From positions 1 to 35,129 of the forward strand of contig DDKG01000248.1 in the NCBI GenBank assembly GCA_002339265.1: 35,129 nt of DNA, given 5' to 3'. This DNA comes from Massilia sp. UBA2604 (GTDB taxonomy: Bacteria > Pseudomonadota > Gammaproteobacteria > Burkholderiales > Burkholderiaceae_D). Below are positions 27,828-34,523 of this stretch, one piece after another. Position 1 is the stretch's first letter. Each line of letters begins with the position of its first letter. The notes beneath the pieces are model-generated. The model ran no database searches. It was not told where the DNA came from and was given only the letters and a program-made list of their open reading frames with translations. Made by a program: the position numbers and the translations under genes.

Positions 27828-28540
27828 TCGTCGACGACGAACGCCCGGCGCGCGACCGGCTGCGCCGCATGCTGGCTTTGGCGCCGGGCGTCGAGTCAGT
27901 ACGCGAGGCGGCCGACGGGATCGAAGCCTTGAAGATGGTGGAGGCCGAGCGGCCGGACGCGCTGCTGCTCGATATCGAGATGCCGGAACTATCAGGCATC
28001 GACCTGGCCGCATCGTTGCCGGCGCCGGCGCCGCTGGTGGTATTCGTCACCGCCCACCAGGACTATGCGCTGCGCGCCTTCGACAGCGAGGCGGTCGACT
28101 ACCTGCTCAAGCCCTTCGACGGGGCCCGCCTGCAGCGCGCGCTGGAGCGGCTGCGCGCGCGCCTGGCGGCGCCGACGCAGGCAGCACCGCCGCCGCCCAG
28201 CCCACCGCGCCAGCTGCTGATGAGCGAACGCGGCGCGACGCGCGTGGTGCAGGTGGCCGATATCGAATGGCTGGAGACGGCCGACAACTACGTGGCGCTG
28301 CACACGGGCGCCGGCGCCCCGCTGCTGCGCCAGACCCTCGGCGCCCTGCTCGACCAGCTCGGGCCCGCCTTCGTGCGCTGCCACCGGCGCGCGGCGGTGC
28401 GCCTGGCGGCCATCGCGCGCATCGAGCCGCTCGACAAGGGAGATTGCGAGCTGGTGCTGCGCAGCGGCGCCCGGGTGCCGTGCAGCCGCCAATACCGTCC
28501 CGCCCTGCTGGCGCTGCTTGACCCGGCTCGCCCCATGTAG
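27815..28540 (+). CDS. LytTR-family response regulator
   Basis: 241 aa, GTG start with GAGG 5 nt upstream, inside the 3' end of the sensor gene. The receiver domain (1-118) has the DDE acidic pocket, Asp53 in ALLLDIEMPELSG, Thr79 and Lys99 in DYLLKPFD. A Pro-rich linker (about 122-135) leads to a LytTR DNA-binding domain (about 137-238; VADIEWLETADNYVALHTG, FVRCHRRAAVRLAAI, SGARVPCSRQYRPAL). This is the AlgR/LytR class, which binds paired short direct repeats. It is cotranscribed with the 26739 kinase; the acyltransferase gene 80 bp downstream is a likely target or operon member. Confidence 0.94.
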   Translation: MRLLIVDDERPARDRLRRMLALAPGVESVREAADGIEALKMVEAERPDALLLDIEMPELSGIDLAASLPAPAPLVVFVTAHQDYALRAFDSEAVDYLLKPFDGARLQRALERLRARLAAPTQAAPPPPSPPRQLLMSERGATRVVQVADIEWLETADNYVALHTGAGAPLLRQTLGALLDQLGPAFVRCHRRAAVRLAAIARIEPLDKGDCELVLRSGARVPCSRQYRPALLALLDPARPM

Positions 28541-28619
28541 GACTCGTTTCGCCCCCCGGCGCTGGTCCCTGGGCCGGTTGCGCGCGATGCTGGCGTCTCC
28601 ATCACGACAAGAGCGCGCC

Positions 28620-29849
28620 ATGCAGCCAACCACCTCCCTCGGCAATCAACGCCTGTATTTCCTCGACTGGGTCCGCATCCTCGCCTTCTTCGTGCTGATC
28701 GCCTATCACGTCGGCATGTATTACGTGAGCTGGGGTTGGCACGTGAAGAGTCCGCACGCGGGCAACGGCCCGGAACCGTTCATGCTGCTATCCTCGCCCT
28801 GGCGCCTGAGCCTGCTGTTCTTCGTGGCCGGCGCGGCCTCGCATTTCCTGCTGCGCAAGACGGCGCCCGGAACCTTCGTGCGCCGGCGCAGCCTGCGCCT
28901 GCTGCTGCCGCTGCTGTTCGGCATGCTGGTCATCGTACCGCCGCAGCCATACCTCGAAGTGGTCGAAAAGCTCGGCTATGCCGACGGCTTCGTGGCCTTC
29001 ATGCGCCTGTACCTGGTCGGCTACGGCGGCTTCTGCCAGGACGGATGCCTGGTGCTGCCGACCTGGAACCACCTGTGGTTCGTCGCCTACCTGTGGGTCT
29101 ACACGCTGGTGCTGGCCGCCTGCACGGCATTGCTGGGCCATGTCCGCATCGGCGCGCTCGCTGCCCGCACTGCCGCCGTGCTGGGCGGCTGGAAGCTGAT
29201 CGCGCTGCCGGCGCTGTTCCTGGCGCTCGTACGCATCCTGCTGGCCGACCGTTTCCCATCGACCCATGCGCTGGTCGACGACTGGTTCAACCACGCCACC
29301 TACCTGCCGATGTTCCTGCTCGGCGCGCTGGTCGCGCGCAGCCGCCCGGTGTGGGTCGATATGGACACCATGCGCTGGGCCGCGCTCGGCATTGCGCTGG
29401 CCGGATGGGCCACCATCGTGGCCTGGTACGCCGCCCCGCACCATGAGCACAGCGCGCAGATGATGGCGTTCTGGCTCCCCGTGATGCGCTGCGTATACGC
29501 GCTGTGCGCCTGGAGCGCCATGGTTGCCGCCTGCGGTTTCGCGCACCGCCACCTGGACCGCGACGGGCCGGCGCGCCGCTACCTGACCGATGCGGTATTC
29601 CCCGTCTATATCGCGCACCAGACCCTGATCGTCGTGCTGGCGCACGCCTTCAAGCCTTTGAACCTGGCGCCCGGCGTCGAGGCCCTGACGCTGATGGTGT
29701 TGACGGCCACCGGCAGCTTCGCGCTGTACGAAGCCGTGCGCCGCGTGCGCTGGCTGCGGCCGCTGTTCGGCCTGGCGCCGCAGGCGAGCGCGGTGAGCAC
29801 CGCGGCCAGGACGGACACGCCTTCGCCTGCGGCGCCCCTGCCGCACTGA
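28620..29849 (+). CDS. Membrane acyltransferase family 3 (OpgC-like)
   Basis: 409 aa from the ATG at 28620. The N-terminal YFLDWVRILAFFVLIAYHVG motif holds the conserved Asp/Arg/His of acyltransferase-3 proteins, and about ten hydrophobic segments follow. FFVAGAASHFLLRK and the late TDAVFPVYIAHQTLIVVLAHA are family features. Known members O-acylate periplasmic glucans (OpgC/MdoC), LPS or exopolysaccharide; which applies here cannot be told. Its position after a LytTR two-component pair suggests controlled modification of a cell-surface sugar. The stop is 2 bp from the convergent phasin stop, and a short hairpin covers both. Confidence 0.87.
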   Translation: MQPTTSLGNQRLYFLDWVRILAFFVLIAYHVGMYYVSWGWHVKSPHAGNGPEPFMLLSSPWRLSLLFFVAGAASHFLLRKTAPGTFVRRRSLRLLLPLLFGMLVIVPPQPYLEVVEKLGYADGFVAFMRLYLVGYGGFCQDGCLVLPTWNHLWFVAYLWVYTLVLAACTALLGHVRIGALAARTAAVLGGWKLIALPALFLALVRILLADRFPSTHALVDDWFNHATYLPMFLLGALVARSRPVWVDMDTMRWAALGIALAGWATIVAWYAAPHHEHSAQMMAFWLPVMRCVYALCAWSAMVAACGFAHRHLDRDGPARRYLTDAVFPVYIAHQTLIVVLAHAFKPLNLAPGVEALTLMVLTATGSFALYEAVRRVRWLRPLFGLAPQASAVSTAARTDTPSPAAPLPH

Positions 29850-29859
29850 ACCTAGTGCG
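29842..29859. other. Inverted repeat covering both stop codons of convergent genes
   Basis: CGCACT-GAACCT-AGTGCG: a 6-bp perfect stem whose arms contain the TGA of the acyltransferase gene and the TAG of the phasin gene. No T-tract. It may be chance, or a minimal bidirectional 3' end. Confidence 0.4.
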
Positions 29860-30432
29860 TCGCGCCCGATTGACGCACCTGCTGGCTGGCCTGGGCCGCC
29901 TGCTGGGCCACCTGCTGACCGGCCTGCTGCGGCGACTGGGCCGACTGCACCGCACCATCGCCGCGCGCATGGATTGCACCATCGGCGCGCGTGAACGGAT
30001 CGGTCATGGTGCGCAGCGCCTCCTGCTGGCTGCGGATGCCGCGCTCGGCTTCTTCGGCCGAAGTGCGCGCCACTTCGTCGACCACGGCGCGCGCGGTGCG
30101 GGTGGTGTTCTGCACGTGCTGCTCGGTCACGCGCGCCAGCTCGACCTGGGCGTCGGAAGCCAGGCGCGAAATGTGCTGCTGGTAGGCGCGCAGCTTCTCG
30201 GTGGCCGGCTGGGCCCGCGCCGAGGCCGCGCCCAGCAGTTCGGACTGGCGGTCGACGCTCAGCACATGCTGGCTTGCCAGCGTGGTTTCCCGGTCTGGGC
30301 CAGCTGGATGTTGAGCTCACACATCTGCTGGAAGGAACGGAACAGCGATTTGGACATATCGTTGACGAAGGCGGTCTGGGCGTCCATATGGGTGCGCACG
30401 GCCGGCGTCACGGATTGCGGAAACGGATACAT
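29852..30432 (-). pseudogene. phaP: Phasin (PhaP-type) broken by a -1 frameshift
   Basis: Phasins coat polyhydroxyalkanoate granules. The first part (ATG 30432, GAGAGG about 6 nt upstream) reads MYPFPQSVTPAVRTHMDAQT, then FVNDMSKSLFRSFQQMCELN and IQLAQT up to Thr47 (codon at 30294), then runs into a stop at 30259. The rest continues in another frame as ETTLASQHVLSVDRQSELLG, then AASARAQPATEKLRAYQQHI, to the TAG at 29852. Joined by one added base near 30290-30294 (in CAGACCGGGAAACC), the product is about 193 aa, normal for a phasin, ending in a Gln/Ala-rich tail. Either a real mutation, a base-call error, or (less likely) programmed shifting. The domain itself is unmistakable. Confidence 0.82.
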
Positions 30433-30520
30433 GCAAGCCTCTCTTTGAATGGATGAGATTGAATGTGGAATGAATGGCGTGCCCTGGGCACGAACAACGA
30501 AGACTAAAGCGCTCCCGCTC

Positions 30521-30549
30521 GTGCACAGTTGAGGTGCACCAAACGTGCA
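30521..30549. promoter_or_regulatory. Triple GTGCA repeat in the phasin / TnsB-like divergent region
   Basis: GTGCA occurs three times in direct orientation at 30521, 30534 and 30545; two copies sit in the palindrome GTGCAC. The spacing is 13 and 11 nt, close to one helical turn. TGC/GCA-rich repeats are typical of sites for the PHA-responsive repressor PhaR upstream of phasin genes, so this may be a PhaR operator. No -10/-35 pair is convincing for either gene. Confidence 0.4.
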
Positions 30550-30628
30550 GCCTCTCCAGTGATCCGGGCTGGCCCGATCCTTGCATGTAAGAAAGCACCT
30601 GGATTCCAAGGCTTTGTGGGAGGTAGAG

Positions 30629-31453
30629 ATGATTGGACAGAACGACGTAATCGAATTCGCAGGCACGCCCGGCCGCACGGTCCGCGTGCTGTGGATCGAC
30701 CAGCCGCAGGCACTGGCCTGGACCTATCAACTGGGCAGCCATGCGGCCATGCCCGAGCCGGTGCGGGTGATGGCGCTGGAAGAAGCGCTGGCGTCCGGCC
30801 GCGCGCAGCGCCTGCTGGTCGATCCGTTCGCCGCGGCGCCGCCGCGCGAGCCGGTGCCGCAGGGCTACCTGAACCTGCAGGCCAAGGCCTGGTCCGCCGT
30901 GCGCGCCCTGCATGCCGACCGCCGCGCGCTGTACGACGCGCGCCAGCGCGCCACCTTGATGGCCGGCTACGCCGCCGCCCACGGCATGTCGAAATCGAGC
31001 ATCCTGCGCTACCTGCGCCGTTACTGGGAGCGCGGCCAGACGCCGGACGCCCTGCTGCCGGACTACGGCAATTCGGGCGCGCCGGGCCGCACCCGCGCGG
31101 TCACCGCCGGCATCAAGCGCGGGCGTCCACGCAAGGGCGCGGGCACCGGCACCAATGCCGACGAGCGGATGCGCGCGATCTTCCGCGCCGCCGCCGCGCG
31201 CTATGCGGCCAGCAACGACGGCTTCTCGCGCCGCGCCGCCTATCGCCAGATGCTGGAGGATTTCTTCCAGGACGTCGATGCTGGCGCGCAGCCCAGCTTC
31301 GGCCAGTTCAATTACTGGCTCGAGCGCGACGCCAGCGAGCCGCCGCCGGTCACGCTGGCGCGCCCGGCGCCGCCGCGTGCTCCCGTGCATGCGCCAGTCC
31401 GTGCACCAATCAACGCACCTGCGCGGTTCACGCTGCACGCATCCATGGCCTGA
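30629..31453 (+). CDS. TnsB-like (Tn7-type transposase) N-terminal domain protein lacking the catalytic core
   Basis: 274 aa; ATG at 30629 with GGAGG 5 nt upstream. The whole protein matches the DNA-binding N-terminal half of Tn7-type TnsB: VRVLWIDQPQALAWTYQL opening, an HTH region (YAAAHGMSKSSILRYLRRYW), then GQTPDALLPDYGNSGAPGRT, KRGRPRKG, NADERMRAIFRAAAARYA and FGQFNYW. In full TnsB the DDE integrase domain follows at about this point; here the frame ends in a 45-residue Pro/Ala-rich tail (PRAPVHAPVRAPINAP). No D-D-E core and no TnsA, TnsC or TniQ gene is present. The frame is clean with host-like high-GC codons, which favours a retained, perhaps domesticated, DNA-binding protein over a fresh fragment. 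Divergent from the phasin gene. Confidence 0.8.
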   Translation: MIGQNDVIEFAGTPGRTVRVLWIDQPQALAWTYQLGSHAAMPEPVRVMALEEALASGRAQRLLVDPFAAAPPREPVPQGYLNLQAKAWSAVRALHADRRALYDARQRATLMAGYAAAHGMSKSSILRYLRRYWERGQTPDALLPDYGNSGAPGRTRAVTAGIKRGRPRKGAGTGTNADERMRAIFRAAAARYAASNDGFSRRAAYRQMLEDFFQDVDAGAQPSFGQFNYWLERDASEPPPVTLARPAPPRAPVHAPVRAPINAPARFTLHASMA

Positions 31454-31503
31454 GCGATCGCGGTGCAGCGCTCGCCATCATGGTGCGCGCTGCACGCCGC
31501 GAT

Positions 31504-32403
31504 CTATTCGCGGGCCGGCGCCAGCGGCGCGCCGCAGTCCTTGCAGAAGTGGGCGCGCGGGTCGTGGTCGCCGCTGCCGCAGGCGCCGCACTGGCGCGGT
31601 ATGCCGCGCGGGGCGTGGCGCGACATCTTCTGCGACGTCATCTCAGCCGACACGATCCCCGTCGGCACCGCCAGGATGCCCCAGCCCAGCAGCACCATGA
31701 ACGAGGCGATTGCCTTGCCCACCGGCGTGTGCGGCACGATGTCGCCATAACCCACCGTGGTGATGGTCACCGTGGCCCAGTACATCGACATCGGGATGCT
31801 GGTGAAGCCGTTGTCCGGCCCCTCGACCACGTACATCACGGTGCCGAGGATCAGGATCAGCATCAGCACCACCGACAGGAACACCATGATCTTGCGCCGG
31901 CTCGCCACCAGGGCTTCGCCCAGGCGCGTGTACTCCTCGATATACAAGGTCAGCTTGAAGATGCGGAACACCCGCAGCAGGCGCAGGATGCGCACGTCCA
32001 GGAATACCTGGCTGCCGGGCAGCAGCAGCGACAGATACGTGGGCAGCACCGACACCAGGTCGATGATCCCGTAGAAGCTGCGCGCATAGCGCAGCGGGCG
32101 CTGGATGCACACCAGGCGCGCGATGTATTCCACGGTAAACAATAGCGTGAAACCCCACTCGAGCACCGAGGTCACGCCGGAATACTGGCTGTAGATGGCC
32201 GGCACGCTGTCGAGGATCACGACCAGGATGCTGAGCAGGATCAGGATCACCAGCACGATGTCGAAGCGGCGCCCGGCCGGCGTGTCGTTGCCGAAGATGA
32301 CGTCGAACATGCGCGCCCGCCAGCCATCGGGCGGACGGCCCAGCAGCGTGGGCAGGTCGCGCGGAGGGGTCGGCACGAATTTACTGTCGGTCGCGCGGAT
32401 CAT
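31504..32403 (-). CDS. Voltage-gated-type K+ channel with C-terminal zinc ribbon
   Basis: 299 aa, six-TM ion-channel protein. S1 about 47-66; S2 and S3 follow; S4 carries the arginine ladder VRILRLLRVFRIFKL (137-151); S5 about 171-194; pore helix and selectivity filter TVGYGD (216-221), specific for K+; S6 about 230-253. After S6 there is no RCK/TrkA-N domain. Instead a short tail ends in CGAC-x11-CKDCG (Cys272, 275, 287, 290), a rubredoxin/zinc-ribbon-like knuckle facing the cytoplasm. The start overlaps the stop of the VOC gene (ATGA). In operon with an FMN reductase and a VOC protein, so redox- or electrophile-linked gating is a reasonable guess. Confidence 0.92.
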   Translation of the reverse strand: MIRATDSKFVPTPPRDLPTLLGRPPDGWRARMFDVIFGNDTPAGRRFDIVLVILILLSILVVILDSVPAIYSQYSGVTSVLEWGFTLLFTVEYIARLVCIQRPLRYARSFYGIIDLVSVLPTYLSLLLPGSQVFLDVRILRLLRVFRIFKLTLYIEEYTRLGEALVASRRKIMVFLSVVLMLILILGTVMYVVEGPDNGFTSIPMSMYWATVTITTVGYGDIVPHTPVGKAIASFMVLLGWGILAVPTGIVSAEMTSQKMSRHAPRGIPRQCGACGSGDHDPRAHFCKDCGAPLAPARE

Positions 32404-32804
32404 CGGGCCGGCGGGCCTTTCAGTTCGATCGTGTTGCCTTCCGGGTCTTGCAGGTAGATGGACGGTCCCTCTCCTTCGGCGCCATAGCGCGATCCGCTCT
32501 CGCCGGCCGTGACGCCATGCGCCGCGAGATGGGCGCGGATGCCGGCTTCGTCATACGGCGCGACGCGCAGGCACAGGTGGTCGAGGTTGCGGCCTTCCGA
32601 CCCGGGCGCCACGCCGCCCATGCGCCCCAGCTTGCCGTCGACCGGCACCAGGTCGATCAGCGCGCTGCCGGCGCGTAGCTGGACCAGGCCGATCTCATCC
32701 TGGCGGCGCTCGACGCGGCAGCCCAGCACGTCGCCGTAGAAAGCGACCATGCGATCGAGGTCGACCACGCGCAGCACGATGTGGTCGAGGCCGAGGACGG
32801 CCAT
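32400..32804 (-). CDS. VOC (glyoxalase/dioxygenase superfamily) protein
   Basis: 134 aa from the ATG at 32804 (GAGG 8 nt upstream). Two beta-alpha-beta-beta-beta units: MAVLGLDHIVLRVVDLDRMV starts the first, GRNLDHLCLRVAPYD the second, ending YLQDPEGNTIELKGP. Candidate metal ligands are His8, His76 and Glu127, the usual arrangement in this superfamily. Members include glyoxalase I, fosfomycin/bleomycin resistance proteins and dioxygenases; size and sequence suggest a single-domain lyase-type enzyme, substrate unknown. The stop overlaps the K+ channel start and the start is 10 bp after the FMN reductase stop. Confidence 0.9.
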   Translation of the reverse strand: MAVLGLDHIVLRVVDLDRMVAFYGDVLGCRVERRQDEIGLVQLRAGSALIDLVPVDGKLGRMGGVAPGSEGRNLDHLCLRVAPYDEAGIRAHLAAHGVTAGESGSRYGAEGEGPSIYLQDPEGNTIELKGPPAR

Positions 32805-32814
32805 CGGCGGCGCC

Positions 32815-33369
32815 TCAGGCGGCATGCTGCTCCACCCAGGCGCCAAAGGCGGCCATGAATTTCTGGAAGAAGGCGCGCGACGCTTCGTCGACCAGCTTGC
32901 CGCCCTCGTACTTGGTGGCGACGCCGCCGACATAGGCTTCCGGCGCCGGCATGGTCGGCATGTTCAGGAACGGCAGCATCTGGCGCAGGTGGTGGTTGGC
33001 GCCGAAGCCGCCCAGCGCGCCCGGCGACACGCTGACGATGGCGCAGGGCTTGTCGGCGAAGGCCGCCTTGCCATAGGGGCGCGAGCCGACGTCGATCGCG
33101 TTCTTCAGCGCGCCGGGCACCGAGCGGTTGTATTCCGGGGTGCAGAACAGGATGCCGTCGGCCCCGCGGATGGCGTCGCGAAACGCCGTGAACGCGGCCG
33201 GCGGCGTGGCCGTCTCGTCGTCCTCGTTATAGAGCGGCAGGTCGCGCAGTTCGACGATCACGAGCTCGAGCCCCTCCGGCGCCAGCTCGATCAGGTTGTG
33301 GGCGACGCGGCGGGTGTACGAATCCTTGCGCAGGCTGCCGACGAGGACGGCGATTTTTTTCGAGGCCAT
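32815..33369 (-). CDS. NAD(P)H-dependent FMN reductase (flavodoxin-like fold)
   Basis: 184 aa from the ATG at 33369, which has AAGGAG 5 nt upstream (an upstream extension lacks this). Phosphate-binding loop of FMN: VLVGSLRKDSYTRRVAHNL. Flavin ring contacts: FCTPEYNRSVPGALKNAID. Further match at VSPGALGGFGANHHLRQML. This is the NADPH-dependent FMN reductase family that includes ChrR/YieF chromate and quinone reductases and azoreductases; a soluble quinone reductase role in oxidative or electrophile defence is likely. It is the first gene of the three-gene operon with the VOC protein and the K+ channel. Confidence 0.92.
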   Translation of the reverse strand: MASKKIAVLVGSLRKDSYTRRVAHNLIELAPEGLELVIVELRDLPLYNEDDETATPPAAFTAFRDAIRGADGILFCTPEYNRSVPGALKNAIDVGSRPYGKAAFADKPCAIVSVSPGALGGFGANHHLRQMLPFLNMPTMPAPEAYVGGVATKYEGGKLVDEASRAFFQKFMAAFGAWVEQHAA

Positions 33370-33456
33370 GGTACTCCTTCTGGATTTGGATGAGGTCGAT
33401 TTGCCAACCACTGATGATAACCAGTTTGTACCGCGCACGGAGCAGATCGACGCCAG

Positions 33457-33466
33457 TTACGCGTAA
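33457..33466. promoter_or_regulatory. Perfect palindrome TTACGCGTAA in the FMN reductase / nuoA divergent region
   Basis: A 10-bp perfect dyad about 90 bp upstream of the FMN reductase start, followed 5 nt later by an extra half-site-like ACGTAAAC. Possible operator; no regulator is identified. Confidence 0.3.
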
Positions 33467-33506
33467 ATACCGACGTAAACACAGTAATTGCACGCAAAAT
33501 GCCTGG

Positions 33507-33535
33507 TTGGCAACAGGGTTGTATGCGGTTAGAAT
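33507..33535 (+). promoter_or_regulatory. Near-consensus sigma70 promoter of the orphan nuoA
   Basis: TTGGCA (5/6), exactly 17 nt spacer, TAGAAT (5/6). Predicted start near 33542, leaving a 5' leader of about 75 nt. It is the best promoter match in the window. Confidence 0.75.
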
Positions 33536-33617
33536 CGAGCCCAACTTTGCCTGTCGAGGCCGCATCACCCGCACCACCTTTTTTATCAACCCACGCGCCT
33601 GACCGCGCAGCAGAACC

Positions 33618-33977
33618 ATGAATCTCGAAGAATACTTCCCCGTACTCATGTTCATCATCATCGGCATCCTGGTCGGTGTCGCGCCCCAGGTGCTGGGCCG
33701 CGTCCTGGGCCCGCATCGTCCCGATGAACAGAAGCTGTCTCCCTACGAGTGCGGTTTCGAAGCGTTCGGCGACGCCCGCATGCAATTCGACGTGCGCTTC
33801 TACCTGGTCGCGATCCTGTTCATCCTGTTCGATCTGGAAGTCGCCTTCCTGGTGCCATGGGCAGTGGTCGTCACCGACATCGGCTCGACCGGCTTCTGGG
33901 CCATGATGGTGTTCCTGGGCCTCTTGACCATCGGCCTGGCCTACGAGTGGAAAAAAGGCGCGCTGGACTGGGATTAA
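33618..33977 (+). CDS. nuoA: NADH-quinone oxidoreductase subunit A (orphan copy)
   Basis: 119 aa, full length for NuoA/ND3. Three TM helices (about 8-30, 60-80 and 88-110). The conserved loop [20 protein letters not shown], which reaches the quinone-site region of complex I, is intact (Cys45), and the second helix holds LFDLEVAFL with Asp72 and Glu74. Normally nuoA opens the nuoA-N operon; here no nuoB follows, only a 61-aa membrane protein and a terminator. So this is either a second nuoA or a complex I gene split from its operon. It has its own strong promoter. All key residues are kept, so it looks functional. The Shine-Dalgarno is weak. Confidence 0.9.
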   Translation: MNLEEYFPVLMFIIIGILVGVAPQVLGRVLGPHRPDEQKLSPYECGFEAFGDARMQFDVRFYLVAILFILFDLEVAFLVPWAVVVTDIGSTGFWAMMVFLGLLTIGLAYEWKKGALDWD

Positions 33978-33983
33978 GCAGCA

Positions 33984-34169
33984 ATGGACGCCATGCTGTT
34001 CGTGAACCTGGTGATCGGCATCGGCCTGCTCGATGCCGCCTGGCGCTCGCACAAGAACGCCAAACCGCGCACGGCGGCGCTGCTGGCGACGATCGCCGGC
34101 ACCGGCATCGCCCTGAGCCTGTTCGTACTGGCCACCGGGACCGGCGTCCCTCCTCCCAGCGTTGACTAA
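33984..34169 (+). CDS. Small two-TM membrane protein, partner of the orphan nuoA
   Basis: 61 aa, unrecognised. Two hydrophobic segments (about 3-17 and 33-53) flank a short basic loop (RSHKNAKPRT). It starts 6 bp after the nuoA stop and ends just before a strong terminator, so it forms a two-gene transcript with nuoA. It is too small for a known Nuo subunit (NuoK is about 100 aa with three helices). It could be an assembly factor or accessory subunit, or an unrelated small membrane protein. The start site has no good ribosome site, so it may depend on coupling. Confidence 0.65.
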   Translation: MDAMLFVNLVIGIGLLDAAWRSHKNAKPRTAALLATIAGTGIALSLFVLATGTGVPPPSVD

Positions 34170-34176
34170 AATACCG

Positions 34177-34202
34177 AAGGCCGCGATCCGCGGCCTTTTT
34201 TT
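34177..34202 (+). terminator. Rho-independent terminator after the nuoA pair
   Basis: AAGGCCGCG-ATC-CGCGGCCTT, a perfect 9-bp stem with a 3-nt loop, followed by an unbroken T run (34196-34202). On the minus strand it is followed by a weaker T-rich sequence (TATTTTA), so it may also serve the convergent gene ending at 34213. Confidence 0.93.
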
Positions 34203-34212
34203 CGTCCGTCGT

Positions 34213-34521
34213 TTACAGTCGCAGCCGCCGATACATCTCCAAAAACCGCTTCACCTCGGCCTTGCCCATGACGGTCACCGGATCGCCATGCCAGGCATAC
34301 AGGAAAGGCTCGCCGCCCTGGCGATCCGTGATCCGCGCCGACAGCAGGAAACGTGTACCGAGCGGATACCGTTCGGTGTCGAGCAGGCGGCGCGAACACT
34401 GCACCCGCATATCGGTCGCGAAGGCCTGCCCCGACACCGGCCGGATGCGCGGCCTGCCGCTCCACGGATCGAGCGCCGACTCCACCACCAGTTCCCGATA
34501 GGCCCAGGCATCGCGCGCCAT
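34213..34521 (-). CDS. Small protein of unknown function, coupled to an MFS transporter
   Basis: 102 aa, unrecognised. Soluble and basic, no signal peptide; begins MARDAWAYRELVVESALDPW and contains a likely beta-rich core (FATDMRVQCSRRLLDTERYP, RFLLSARITDRQGG) and YAWHGDPVTVMGKAEVKRFL near the end. The ATG follows the transporter stop after 2 bp (TGAGCATG), so the two are translationally linked. The same open frame runs on upstream to 35010, but that part overlaps the transporter and is a shadow. Possibly a cytosolic partner of the transporter; no function is proposed. Confidence 0.7.
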   Translation of the reverse strand: MARDAWAYRELVVESALDPWSGRPRIRPVSGQAFATDMRVQCSRRLLDTERYPLGTRFLLSARITDRQGGEPFLYAWHGDPVTVMGKAEVKRFLEMYRRLRL

Positions 34522-34523
34522 GC

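Noticed and set aside
30285..30291. Possible programmed -1 frameshift site (GGGAAAC on the minus strand) in the phasin gene
   Set aside because: The heptamer resembles a known slippery site, but the zero frame reads GGG AAA C rather than G GGA AAC, so tandem slippage would not re-pair; a plain mutation or base error is likelier.
31454..31503. Remnant of the TnsB catalytic domain or a transposon end after the TnsB-like gene
   Set aside because: Only 50 bp separate it from the K+ channel gene; no DDE motif, inverted repeat or target duplication is visible.
33536..33617. tRNA or transferred nuo-operon leader upstream of the orphan nuoA
   Set aside because: nuo operons in this group can follow a tRNA gene, but no cloverleaf or TTC loop is present in this leader.
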